Part shown: piece by piece, positions 10,236 through 18,846 of the stretch
Layout: each line of letters starts with the position of its first letter
Position numbering within the stretch: the stretch's first letter is position 1
Assembly: GCA_016794505.1 (NCBI GenBank)
Contig: JAEUJZ010000020.1
Coordinates: 209,119 to 273,118 of the forward strand
Source of the DNA: Myxococcales bacterium
GTDB lineage: Bacteria > Myxococcota_A > Polyangia > Palsa-1104 > JAEUJZ01
Direction: 5' to 3'
Length of the DNA: 64,000 bases
The notes under the pieces: generated by a model
Databases searched by the model: none
Told to the model about the DNA's origin: nothing
What the model saw: only the letters and a program-made list of their open reading frames with translations
Position numbers and translations under genes: made by a program

Positions 10236-11441
10236 CTAGTCAAAGACCAGGACGTTTTCGCGGCCGTACATCGTGATCGCTTGATCGATATGCGAAAGCG
10301 CGCGGTCGCGACGCGAAAGCAGCGCCGCTTGTTCTTCGTCGGTAAGCAGCGGCTGCTGGCTGCCGTCCGCGCGACTCCAGACCATCGCGGCGGCCAGCGC
10401 ATCGGCGCGCAGCCCTTCCAGCGCTTGCACCAGACGCAGCGAGAACTTTTGCACGCGGTGTAGATAGAACCAGCACCGCGTATGCCCCTCGGGATCGGCC
10501 TGGAAGCCAAAGGCATTGTCCATGAAATAAAGCGTCTTCCCGTCGGGTGCGCCGAGCAGATTGCCGCCGGAAAAGCGATCCGAGTTGTTCTGCAGCAAGT
10601 CAAAGATCAGCAGCGACGAAAGCTGCGACATCAGCAGCGTCTTTTCCGGTGGGATCGATCCGCCCTGCCCCAGCCACTCGGTCCAGCGATGGATGCCGGC
10701 TGTCGTGTCCAAGCGCAGATCCGCGACGCGCGGGATCCAATACGAAAAGGCCCCCAGCGTCTTTCCATGTTCGTCGAAGACCGTCTCGCGCTCGATGCGG
10801 GGACGCGATGGCAGCGACGCCGGGTCCAGCTTTTCAAAGAGCTCGTCGCGATGCACGGTGCGCATCACCACGGGCGAGACCAAGTTCAGGCCCAGCAGGC
10901 GGCTTAACACATAGGCGGCGGCTTCCTTGCGCGGCACGGTCTGTGGGTTGCTTTGGATCGGCTTAAATGCCGCGCGACTTCCGTCGGAAAACTCGATGCG
11001 CAGCGAGATCGAGCTGCCACCGCGATTCTTCTTGATCGATCGGATCTGCCCGCTTTGCATGCGCTGTCGCAGGCGCTCGCTCGACATGCCTAAAAAGGTC
11101 TCGCGCTCGTCGGATGCGGGGGCGCGTTCCACCTGTGCAGTCCGTGCGGCAGGGGCAGCGATCGAGTACAAGGCAGGCGGCGTACTCGCAGCGGCTTGGG
11201 CCGTGCCGGGTTCGAGCTGAAGGCCAGCTTGATACCCCAGCCATCCCAGCGCCCCGGAAAACATCACAAGCTGGGCGCAAAGCCAGCGCAGGCGGGTTGC
11301 CGCGGCGGCAGCGGCCATCCTCTCCTCGAAACGGAAGCGCGGCGCGGGCTCTCCCGCCGCTGTGATCTCGATGGACGAGCGCTCAGCGCTTGCCGGATCG
11401 TCAACAGTCGCAGTCGTCAGAGGGAGGTAGGACACAGTCAC
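10236..11441 (-). CDS. Membrane-anchored kinase-fold protein, Fam20C/four-jointed/HipA-like
   Basis: 401 residues. A single hydrophobic segment near 52-72 suggests an anchor with the C-terminal domain outside the cytoplasm. The domain from about 130 has a glycine-containing strand (KNRGGSSISLRIEF), a Lys in AAFKPIQSNPQ, an EAAAYVLSRLLGL helix with the conserved Glu, then FDLLQNNSDRFSGGN (the N-x-D-R catalytic loop) and LYFMDNAFGF in the metal-binding DFG position. That order matches secreted atypical kinases of the Fam20C/Fjx1 group and related HipA-like kinases. The substrate is unknown. It is an isolated gene on the minus strand between two plus-strand groups. Confidence 0.7.
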   Translation of the reverse strand: MTVSYLPLTTATVDDPASAERSSIEITAAGEPAPRFRFEERMAAAAAATRLRWLCAQLVMFSGALGWLGYQAGLQLEPGTAQAAASTPPALYSIAAPAARTAQVERAPASDERETFLGMSSERLRQRMQSGQIRSIKKNRGGSSISLRIEFSDGSRAAFKPIQSNPQTVPRKEAAAYVLSRLLGLNLVSPVVMRTVHRDELFEKLDPASLPSRPRIERETVFDEHGKTLGAFSYWIPRVADLRLDTTAGIHRWTEWLGQGGSIPPEKTLLMSQLSSLLIFDLLQNNSDRFSGGNLLGAPDGKTLYFMDNAFGFQADPEGHTRCWFYLHRVQKFSLRLVQALEGLRADALAAAMVWSRADGSQQPLLTDEEQAALLSRRDRALSHIDQAITMYGRENVLVFD

Positions 11442-11543
11442 GACGCAGGCAAGCTAGCACGCGCGATCGATCAAGTGGTTAGGAAAGTAAAGAAAAAAAT
11501 TTGCCTTTTGCCGCCTGTGTCCAGTGGGCATGCTGGTCGCTTG

Positions 11544-12155
11544 ATGTCGCCGCTGATTCCTCTGCGCTATCTCGTCGATCGCTGGCAGCAGCCACGCAGT
11601 CGCGCCGACGAAGTACGAGCCCTGCGGCAGCGTCTTTTGCAGCAGCCGAGCGCTCACGCCGTCAGCGAAACCGAGGCGGCTTTGGCGCGCGAACTTCTGC
11701 AGCTTCGCCTGCAGCTCTCGCAGGCTATCGGCGCCGTCGAGTCGTGCAAGACCTGCGCGATCGGTCATCCTCCCCCGCACGGTCATTTTGCCGGGGGACA
11801 CTGCTGCGGCCTTACGACCGAAGATGCCTTTAACGACGACGAGCTTGCGGCGCTGCGTCAGGCCGGAACGACGCCGGGTCGCCTGCGCCCGCCCCCCGCG
11901 GGAAGCGATCACGCCGGCTGCGCATTTCGCGGCGCACTGGGCTGCTCGCTGGCCACAGCGGATCGCCCGAACCTGTGCCTGCGCTATCTGTGTCCTGATC
12001 TGCAGCGCGAAGTCAGCGCCCGCGGCGATCTCGATCGCATCGAAGCCATCGGTACGCGCATGGAGGCCGCCTATCTGCAGTTCATCACCGTCCGGCGGCA
12101 GCGCCTGGATGCCGAAGAAGATCGCGCGCTGCGAAGCGGGCCAACCCAGCCATGA
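11544..12155 (+). CDS. Cysteine-rich metal-binding protein, YkgJ-like
   Basis: 203 residues from the ATG at 11544; a longer frame upstream overlaps the promoter region of the divergent gene and looks non-coding. The first 75 residues are helical. Then come Cys motifs CKTC, HCCG, a GC-x(0)-AF segment, GCSL and LCLRYLC, with the NLCLRYLCP end resembling the YkgJ family of zinc/iron-chelating Cys-cluster proteins. The role is unknown, probably binding Fe-S or zinc. It lies 98 bases upstream of dprA. Confidence 0.6.
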   Translation: MSPLIPLRYLVDRWQQPRSRADEVRALRQRLLQQPSAHAVSETEAALARELLQLRLQLSQAIGAVESCKTCAIGHPPPHGHFAGGHCCGLTTEDAFNDDELAALRQAGTTPGRLRPPPAGSDHAGCAFRGALGCSLATADRPNLCLRYLCPDLQREVSARGDLDRIEAIGTRMEAAYLQFITVRRQRLDAEEDRALRSGPTQP

Positions 12156-12253
12156 TTTCTGGCCGACATGGCACCGGCCGCTTTCCGTTATTTTCCGAGA
12201 GGAAAGCGGATCGAGCTTGACGCTGTCGTCGACAGTATCTATTCGTGTAAGCC

Positions 12254-13351
12254 TTGCCGCTAACCACACCAAACACAGCAAGCCTGCCCGGTCTGAACAG
12301 CCCGTGGTCGCTGCCGCGGTCACCGGACCTCGCGCAGCCGGCGTTGCCCAGCGCGCCGATCGAGCGGGCTGCTTCTGCGATCGCGACGGTGGCCCGGCAT
12401 CATATTGCGGCGCTGGATGCGCGCTTTCCCAGCGCTCTGCACGGCTGTGTGCCCGAGCTTTTCGCAGCCGGCGATCTCGCAACCTGGGACGCGCTGCTTG
12501 CGGCCTGTGGTCCCGCTGCGCCAAGCCCCGCTGCCCGCCCACTGCGCGTCACCATCGTGGGCTCGCGAGCAGCCTCGGATGTCGGCTTGCGCCGCGCCCA
12601 TGAGCTGGGTCAAGCGCTGGCGAAGCAGGGCGCTGTGGTCCTTTCCGGTGGAGCCTTGGGCATCGATGCGGCTGCGCATCAGGGGGCTCTTTCCGGCGAT
12701 GGGCAGAGCTGGGCGGTGCTCGGAAGCGGGCTTGACTGCTTGTACCCACGGCGTCACCTGCCCTTGTTCGCTCAGCTTGTGCAGCGCGGCCTGCTTCTGT
12801 CGTCGTTTCCGCGTTCGGCACCACCGCGAGCGCAGCACTTTCCCAAGCGCAATCAGGTGATGGCTGCGCTGTGCGATGTCGTGGTTGTGATCGAGGCCGC
12901 GCTGTCGTCGGGGACGCGCTATACCGCGAACGCCGCCGCGCGCCTCGGGCGTCCGGTGCTGTGCTTTCCGAGCTCGCCAGGAACCATGGCCCTGGTGCAA
13001 GGCGGCGCCCACGCGGTCCACAGCATCGCCGATGCACTCGATCAGCTACGCGATCTGTCGGCTGGGTCGCGTCCGCTTTTGACCCGCGCGCGTCCCGCCT
13101 CACCCGCCACCGTGCCGCCGCGGCCCACGCAACCAGAATGCGAGGGTCCGGCGCTATCTCGTGAAGCGGCTCGGGTGCTTTCGCTGCTATCGCAACCCCA
13201 GGTCGCGTCGCAGGGGTGCGATGTCAGCGAGCTTTCCGCCTTGTCGGGTCTGCCCGTCGCCGCCTGCGCCGCAGCGGTGATCGAACTTGAGCTGTTTGGA
13301 TGTTGTTCTCGTCTACCGGGTGGCCGCTATATGGGGCGGGCCTCGCTCTAA
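12254..13351 (+). CDS. dprA: DNA-processing protein DprA (Smf family)
   Basis: 365 residues. The Rossmann-like core runs from about 95 to 255: VTIVGSRAASDVGLRRA, VLSGGALGIDAAAHQGAL, VLGSGLDCLYPRRH, FPKRNQVMAALCDVVVVIEA, SGTRYTANAAARLGRPV and FPSSPGT. DprA binds single-stranded DNA and loads RecA during natural transformation. The usual FPxRNR motif has Gln in place of the last Arg. The C-terminal 60 residues look like a winged-helix (EAARVLSLLS). It ends 11 bases before topA, the common dprA-topA order. Confidence 0.93.
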   Translation: MPLTTPNTASLPGLNSPWSLPRSPDLAQPALPSAPIERAASAIATVARHHIAALDARFPSALHGCVPELFAAGDLATWDALLAACGPAAPSPAARPLRVTIVGSRAASDVGLRRAHELGQALAKQGAVVLSGGALGIDAAAHQGALSGDGQSWAVLGSGLDCLYPRRHLPLFAQLVQRGLLLSSFPRSAPPRAQHFPKRNQVMAALCDVVVVIEAALSSGTRYTANAAARLGRPVLCFPSSPGTMALVQGGAHAVHSIADALDQLRDLSAGSRPLLTRARPASPATVPPRPTQPECEGPALSREAARVLSLLSQPQVASQGCDVSELSALSGLPVAACAAAVIELELFGCCSRLPGGRYMGRASL

Positions 13352-13362
13352 CTTGAGGAACT

Positions 13363-15981
13363 ATGGCAAGCGCCAAGAAAACTACGAAGACCGTATCGAA
13401 AAAGACTGCTGAGGCGGAAGCCGAGCCGAAGAAGCCGGCGGCCAAGGGCAAGACCTCGGCCGCGACAAAAAAAGCGAGCGCCAGCAAAGCGAGCGCTGAA
13501 AAGGCCAGCCCCAAAAAGAAGAGCGCAGCCAAGACGCGCAGCAGCAAGACCGCCGCGGCGTCTGCGGAAAAGACAGCCAGCAACGCCTCAAGCAAGTCGA
13601 GCACCAAGGGTGGTGGCGATACGGCGCTGGTCATCGTCGAGTCTCCGGCCAAGGCGCGCACCATCAAGAAATACTTGGGCGGCAAGGTCGAGGTCATGGC
13701 CTCGGTCGGTCACATCAAAGACCTGCCAAAGTCGAAGATCGGCGTCGATATCGAGCACGACTTCCAGCCCGAGTACGTGCCGATTCGCGGCAAGGGCAAG
13801 ATCCTTACCGATCTTAAGAAAGCGGCGCGCAACGCCGACCGTGTGTACCTGGCGCCTGACCCCGATCGCGAAGGGGAAGCCATCGCCTGGCACATCTATG
13901 AAGAGATCCGCGACGCCAACGATGACATCAAGCGCGTCAAGTTCAACGAGATCACCAAGCGCGGCATCACCGAAGCGATCGCGCACCCGACGGATCTGAA
14001 CCGCAACATGTTCGATGCGCAGCAGGCGCGACGCATCCTCGATCGACTGGTCGGCTATCAGATCTCGCCGATCTTGTGGACCAAGGTACGGCGCGGTCTT
14101 TCGGCCGGTCGCGTGCAGTCGGTCGCCGTGCGCTTGGTCGTCGAGCGCGAGGCCGAGATCTCCGCCTTCAAGAGCGAAGAGTACTGGACCGTCGAGGTGC
14201 AGGTCGAAGGCAAGGTCAAGCCAGCCTTTACCCTGCGCCTGGGCCGCGTCGATGGACAGAAGCCCGATCGCCTGCCAGAAGCCGATGCCCGCCAGATCGC
14301 TGCGCTGGCGATGAAGCAGCCGCTGTCCGTCAGCAGCATCGAGGCCAAAGTCCGGCGCAAGATGCCGTCGGCGCCATTTATCACCAGCAAGCTGCAGCAA
14401 GAAGCGGTGCGCAAGCTGCGCTTCACCGCCAAGCGCACGATGGGCATCGCCCAGCGCTTGTATGAAGGCGTCGAGCTCGGCTCAGAAGGCCTGGTCGGCT
14501 TGATCACGTACATGCGTACCGACTCGACGCGCGTTAGCCCCGATGCGCTGACCGAGGTGCGCGGCTTCATCAGCCAGCGCTATGGCGCCGCCTCGCTGCC
14601 CGAGGAGCCAAACGTCTATAAGTCGAAGCAGTCGAACGTGCAGGACGCGCACGAAGCGATTCGCCCGACGAGCATGAAGTACGATCCCGAGACGGTGCGC
14701 CGCCTGCTTTTGGAAGAAGCAGCCAAGCACCCCGACAAGGAAAAAGACATCGCCGATCAGATCAAGCTGTATCAGCTGATCTGGAACCGCTTTGTCGCGT
14801 CGCAGATGACGCCGGCCGTGTACGACCAGACCACGGTGCTGGTCGACCTGCGCGACGGCAACCGCAGCTTTGAGCTGCGCGCAACCGGCCAGGTTCTGCG
14901 CCTGCCGGGCTTCACCGCCGTATACAGCGAGTCGCAGGACGAAGACCGTCGCTCCGACGAGGCCGCAGACGGTGATGGCGATGGCGTACGCTTGCCACCG
15001 CTGGAAAAGGGCGAAGCGCTGCGGGCGCTCAATGCCTTGCCGGAACAGCACTTCACGCAGCCGCCTCCGCGCTTTACGGAAGCCTCGCTGATCAAAGAAC
15101 TGGAAGAGCGTGGCATTGGCCGTCCGTCGACCTATGCCGCGATCTTGTCGACGGTGCAGGACCGCGGCTATGTCGAAAAGAAGGAAGGTCGCTTCTTCCC
15201 GACGCTGCTCGGCACGCGCATCAACGAGCTTCTCGTCGCCAGCTTCCCGCAGATCGTCAGCGTCGACTTCACCGCCAAGATGGAGAGCGATCTCGACTTC
15301 GTCGAAGAGGGCCAAGAAAACTGGCTGGCCCTGCTCAAGCGCTTCTATGGCCCGTTCAAGGAACACCTCGATCGCGCCCTGGTCGAGATGAAAGACTGGA
15401 AGCGCATCGAGATCCCGACGGAGATCGCCTGCGAAAAGTGCGGCAAGCCGCTGGTCATCAAGTGGGGACGAAACGGCGAGTTCCTGGCCTGCAGCGGCTA
15501 TCCCGCCTGCAAGAACACCAAGGAATTTGTGCGCGACCAAGACGGCAAGATCGCGCCCAAGCCCGAGCCAACCACCGACGAAAAGTGCGCCACCTGCGGC
15601 GCCGAGATGGTCTATCGCCGCGGGCGCTTCGGCGAGTTCTGGGCGTGCTCGCGCTATCCCGAGTGCCGCACGACACGCCCGGTCAGCTTGGGCATCGCGT
15701 GTCCCAAGCCCGGCTGCGGCGGCTTCTTGACCGAGAAGCGCTCGCGTCGCGGGTCGCCGTTTTATGGCTGCTCGAACTACAGCAGCAAGGGCTGCGACTT
15801 CGTGTCCTGGGATCGCCCCGTCAAAGAGCCCTGCCCCGACTGCGGCACGCCGTTCCTTCTGCAGAAACAGACGCGGCAAGGCCCCAAGCTGCGCTGCTCG
15901 GTCTGCAGCTATGCCACCGAGGTCGATAGCGACGACTCGCCCGAGCTCCCCGGCGAAGAGGCCGAAGAGGGCGCCGCCTAG
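13363..15981 (+). CDS. topA: DNA topoisomerase I (type IA) with Lys/Ala-rich N-terminal extension
   Basis: 872 residues. The first 85 are Lys/Ala/Ser-rich and histone H1-like. Toprim begins at about 87 (LVIVESPAKA) with the acidic DPDREGEA motif near 166. The active Tyr is in LITYMRTDS at about residue 383. The C-terminus has four zinc ribbons: CEKCG/CKN, CATCG/CRT, CPKPGC/GCDF and CPDCG/CSVC. The enzyme relaxes negative supercoils. Basic tails in this family usually sit at the C-terminus (as in mycobacteria), so the N-terminal position is notable. A tight operon with dprA. Confidence 0.97.
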   Translation: MASAKKTTKTVSKKTAEAEAEPKKPAAKGKTSAATKKASASKASAEKASPKKKSAAKTRSSKTAAASAEKTASNASSKSSTKGGGDTALVIVESPAKARTIKKYLGGKVEVMASVGHIKDLPKSKIGVDIEHDFQPEYVPIRGKGKILTDLKKAARNADRVYLAPDPDREGEAIAWHIYEEIRDANDDIKRVKFNEITKRGITEAIAHPTDLNRNMFDAQQARRILDRLVGYQISPILWTKVRRGLSAGRVQSVAVRLVVEREAEISAFKSEEYWTVEVQVEGKVKPAFTLRLGRVDGQKPDRLPEADARQIAALAMKQPLSVSSIEAKVRRKMPSAPFITSKLQQEAVRKLRFTAKRTMGIAQRLYEGVELGSEGLVGLITYMRTDSTRVSPDALTEVRGFISQRYGAASLPEEPNVYKSKQSNVQDAHEAIRPTSMKYDPETVRRLLLEEAAKHPDKEKDIADQIKLYQLIWNRFVASQMTPAVYDQTTVLVDLRDGNRSFELRATGQVLRLPGFTAVYSESQDEDRRSDEAADGDGDGVRLPPLEKGEALRALNALPEQHFTQPPPRFTEASLIKELEERGIGRPSTYAAILSTVQDRGYVEKKEGRFFPTLLGTRINELLVASFPQIVSVDFTAKMESDLDFVEEGQENWLALLKRFYGPFKEHLDRALVEMKDWKRIEIPTEIACEKCGKPLVIKWGRNGEFLACSGYPACKNTKEFVRDQDGKIAPKPEPTTDEKCATCGAEMVYRRGRFGEFWACSRYPECRTTRPVSLGIACPKPGCGGFLTEKRSRRGSPFYGCSNYSSKGCDFVSWDRPVKEPCPDCGTPFLLQKQTRQGPKLRCSVCSYATEVDSDDSPELPGEEAEEGAA

Positions 15982-16011
15982 CCGCCGCCGGATGTTGGCG
16001 ATGGGAACGTG

Positions 16012-16056
16012 CCCAAGTCCCCCGCGGCAGCTTTTTTCTGCCGTCAGGGACTTGGG
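16012..16056 (+). terminator. Terminator-like cruciform downstream of topA
   Basis: The ten bases 16012-16021 (cccaagtccc) pair exactly with 16047-16056, the start of the repeat array. Inside that stem a second hairpin pairs 16025-16030 with 16038-16043 around a T-rich loop. It starts 30 bases after the topA stop. It may end topA transcription together with the first repeat. Confidence 0.55.
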
Positions 16057-16278
16057 GAAGTCCCTTTTTCGATAAATTTCCGCCCGAGGGGACTTGGGGA
16101 AGTCCCTTTTTCAATAAATTTCCGCCCGAGGGGACTTGGGAAAGTCCCTTTTTCAATAAATTTCCGCCCGAGGGGACTTGGGAAAGTCCCTTCTTTCAAT
16201 AAATTTCTGCCCGAGGGGACTTGGGGAAGTCCCTTTTTCAATAAATTTCTGCCCGAGGGGACGTGAGGATGTCCCTGA
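16048..16278 (+). repeat. Tandem array of 42-bp units, each carrying a hairpin plus T-tract
   Basis: Units begin at 16048, 16090, 16132, 16174 and 16217 (one unit is 43 bp), with a degenerate half-unit at 16259. Each has a 7-bp stem (gggactt/aagtccc) with a 4-base loop, followed directly by ttttt and an AT-rich spacer ending in cgcccgagg. Loops vary (gggg or ggga) while stems are kept. Each hairpin plus T-run is shaped like an intrinsic terminator on the plus strand. The array lies between topA and the SPFH gene. Confidence 0.9.
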
Positions 16279-16457
16279 CCGCCATTCGCCGCTCACCGCA
16301 GGGACCCTGTCAGAACGGACGGCTCCATAAGGCGATACAGTCGGAAGGTCCGACGAGATGCCGGGTCATTGCGTCACGGGGGTGGCGCACTTATGATCCA
16401 TTCCATTACAAACTGCGGGGCGGCCACTGCTGCCTCGTACAACCCGCGGAGGACTCA

Positions 16458-17549
16458 ATGGGGATTCTTGATTACGTCAAAAGCAGCGTTCGCGAGCTTG
16501 CCATCGCTCGCCCCGACGCCAACAAGGGCGCTATCGTTTACAAGCACCCGGATCCAACGATCCCCACCAAGGCACAGTTGACCGTCGGCACCGACGAAGA
16601 GGCCCTATTTTTCAAGGACGGCGCGTTCGTCGGCAAGATCGGTCCAGGGCGGCACACGCTGGAGACCTCGAACTGGCCGTTCCTCAGCAACCTGATCGAC
16701 CGCTTTACCGGCGGCAACGTCTTTAAGGCCGAGGTCTGGTTCATCACCACGCGCGAAGTCGCCGGCTTCAAGTTCGGCGGTCGCGTCGGCGACGTCGAAG
16801 ATCCCAAGAGCGGCCTCGCCATCGGCACCATGGTTCACGGCGACTACTCGATCCAGGTCACGGACTCGACGCAGGTGATCCAGTTCTTTGGTCAGCGCTC
16901 GTGGGCCGGCGATGAAGAGTTCATCGGCTGGTTCCGCTCGCAGCTTCTAAAGACCATCCGCGACCGCATCGCGCAGCTTCTGGTCGTAAAGAAAGTGGCG
17001 CTGCTCGACGTCACAAGCGGCGCACTGACCGAAGAGATCGAGTCGGAAGTGATTGAGGCGGTGAACAACACGCACCTCAAGAACTACGGCATGCGGATCG
17101 TGCGCCTGGGCAACTTCGTCGTCTCGATCAAGGAAGAGGACGAAGCGACGCTGAAGAACCTGTACAAAGATCAGGCGCAGCTTCGCATGGCGGGCAGCAA
17201 CATGCAGAACATGGCGGCGTTCCAGCAGCTGGCTGCGGGCAAGGCCATGATGTCAGCCGGCGAAGGCATGGCCAAGGGCGGCGGCGGCGGCGGCGACAAC
17301 CCCATGGTGACCGGCGCGGGCCTGGGCATGGGCATGGCGATGGCCAACATGTTCAGCCAAATGAACAACCCGCACGCGCATGCAGCGCAGGCCCCGGCTC
17401 CGGCGCAAGCCCCGGCACAGGCTCCGGCTCAGGCCGCGGCCCCGACGCTGGAAGAGCGCTTAAAGAAGCTGAAGGGTCTCAAAGATGCGGGCCTGCTCGA
17501 CGATGCCGAGTACCAGGCCAAGCGCGCTGAGATCCTCAAAGATCTGTAA
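16458..17549 (+). CDS. SPFH-domain protein with C-terminal SHOCT segment
   Basis: 363 residues from the ATG at 16458, which has a strong GCGGAGGA ribosome site; the frame is open further upstream but runs through repeats. The body (about 25-250) is an SPFH/virion-core-like fold with PTKAQLTVGTDEEALFF, GPGRHTL, and AEVWFITTREVAG. A Gly/Met-rich and then Ala/Pro/Gln-rich linker (250-330) leads to a SHOCT-type end (LEERLKKLKGLKDAGLLDD then EYQAKRAEIL). Proteins of this make-up are thought to form membrane-associated or stress-linked oligomers. No transmembrane segment is evident. Confidence 0.85.
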   Translation: MGILDYVKSSVRELAIARPDANKGAIVYKHPDPTIPTKAQLTVGTDEEALFFKDGAFVGKIGPGRHTLETSNWPFLSNLIDRFTGGNVFKAEVWFITTREVAGFKFGGRVGDVEDPKSGLAIGTMVHGDYSIQVTDSTQVIQFFGQRSWAGDEEFIGWFRSQLLKTIRDRIAQLLVVKKVALLDVTSGALTEEIESEVIEAVNNTHLKNYGMRIVRLGNFVVSIKEEDEATLKNLYKDQAQLRMAGSNMQNMAAFQQLAAGKAMMSAGEGMAKGGGGGGDNPMVTGAGLGMGMAMANMFSQMNNPHAHAAQAPAPAQAPAQAPAQAAAPTLEERLKKLKGLKDAGLLDDAEYQAKRAEILKDL

Positions 17550-17697
17550 GCGCTTCGCCCGTTCCGAAAGCGGCTGAGTCCGCTTTTCGCCTGATCTTCG
17601 TCCGCTTCGTCCTCGCCACTCGCTAGGCTGCCTCGTCGCCCGCTGCGCCTGCCGCGCGGACGCGCCCTCGATACACCTGCTTGCCCGCGCTGTTTCG

Positions 17698-18570
17698 ATG
17701 TCGATATCATCGGGGCCCATGAGGACGATCGGCCTGCTCATCCTAAACGCGCTGCAGTGGACGTTGTTCGCGCTGTGGTCGTTCTTTTGGATGAGCGCCG
17801 CGATTCTGTATGGCCTGTTTGTGCGCAACGATCCGCACACGCCGCTTTCGTGGGCGCGACGCTACTGGGGGGCGGGGCTGGTTCATTTCGCCCGCGCGAC
17901 GCTGGTCAAGCACCCCGGCTTTGAGCCCGAGCCCGGCAAGCCGTACTTCTTTGCGATGAATCATCAGAGCCTGTTCGACATCGTCGCAGCGTTCGTCTGC
18001 ATTCCGGTGAACCTGCGCTTCGTCGCAAAAAAGAGCCTGCGCCTGATCCCCTTTTTGGGCTGGTACATGCTGGTCACGCGCATGGTCTTTATCGATCGCA
18101 AGAACCGCGAAGACGCCAAGCGCAGCCTCGAAGAGGCCTGCGAAAAGATCAAGACCGGCATCAGCATCCTGACGTTTCCCGAAGGCACACGCTCGGCCGA
18201 TGGCCGCATCCTGCCGCTGAAAAAGGGTCTGTTCATCATGGCCATTCAAGCCGGCGTGCCGATCGTCCCGGTTGCCATCGAGGGCGCGCAGAACCTGCTG
18301 CAGCGCGACACGCTGCGCATTCAGCCGTGTCGCATCGATCTGGTGATTGGCAAGCCGATTCCGACGGCCGGCTTGACCATGGACGACCGCGACCTGCTGA
18401 TGCAGCGCGTGCGCGATGCGCTGATCGAGCTGCACATGTCGATCGGCGGCAAAGGCGGAGATCGTCACGCCCCCGAAGACCGCAGCGCGTCAGAATCGCT
18501 GCCAGGGCTGGGCTTTTCGCGCGATGCGGACGAGGCCGCAGTGCCAGCGGCCTCTGCGATCGAGCCGTAG
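17698..18570 (+). CDS. 1-acyl-sn-glycerol-3-phosphate acyltransferase (PlsC family)
   Basis: 290 residues; ATG at 17698, with a second ATG at 17719 that could be the real start. One membrane segment opens the protein. Catalytic block I is NHQSLFD near residue 88, block III is FPEGTRSADG near 161, and VPIVPVAIEGA forms block IV near 185. The enzyme acylates lysophosphatidic acid to phosphatidic acid in phospholipid synthesis. The C-terminal 45 residues are polar and not part of the fold. Confidence 0.92.
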   Translation: MSISSGPMRTIGLLILNALQWTLFALWSFFWMSAAILYGLFVRNDPHTPLSWARRYWGAGLVHFARATLVKHPGFEPEPGKPYFFAMNHQSLFDIVAAFVCIPVNLRFVAKKSLRLIPFLGWYMLVTRMVFIDRKNREDAKRSLEEACEKIKTGISILTFPEGTRSADGRILPLKKGLFIMAIQAGVPIVPVAIEGAQNLLQRDTLRIQPCRIDLVIGKPIPTAGLTMDDRDLLMQRVRDALIELHMSIGGKGGDRHAPEDRSASESLPGLGFSRDADEAAVPAASAIEP

Positions 18571-18846
18571 TCAGAGACGCTTCGGCGAGCAGGTGAATGA
18601 AGCGGCTCATGGATCGAGCCGCACCCAGAAGCCGAGAGCTGGCACGCGGCGGCTGAGGCAGTTGGCGGTGCGGACCGTGGGGCGTGGTCCCCTCGCGCGC
18701 TGTGCCGCACAACGCGCTGGCTTGCTGCAGATCGCCCAGGTTCGCGATTGGGGGCTTCTCGCGCTCGTTTATCCGTAATAAAATTCGTGATTCCGAAAAC
18801 ATAAACTTCGGCCTCTATAGGACCTGGCCGAGGGAAGGAATCGCGA

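Noticed and set aside
11196..11543. N-terminal extension of the Cys-rich protein
   Set aside because: It runs antisense through the start of the kinase-like gene at 10236-11441.
16009..16266. Open frame through the 42-bp repeats encoding 14-residue units
   Set aside because: 42 is a multiple of three, so the frame stays open by chance. There is no ribosome site and the hairpins explain the sequence better.
16048..16278. CRISPR array
   Set aside because: The units are contiguous with no variable spacers and no cas genes are present.
16263..16457. 65-residue N-terminal extension of the SPFH protein
   Set aside because: The strong ribosome site is at 16446-16453, before the ATG at 16458, and the conserved fold begins there.
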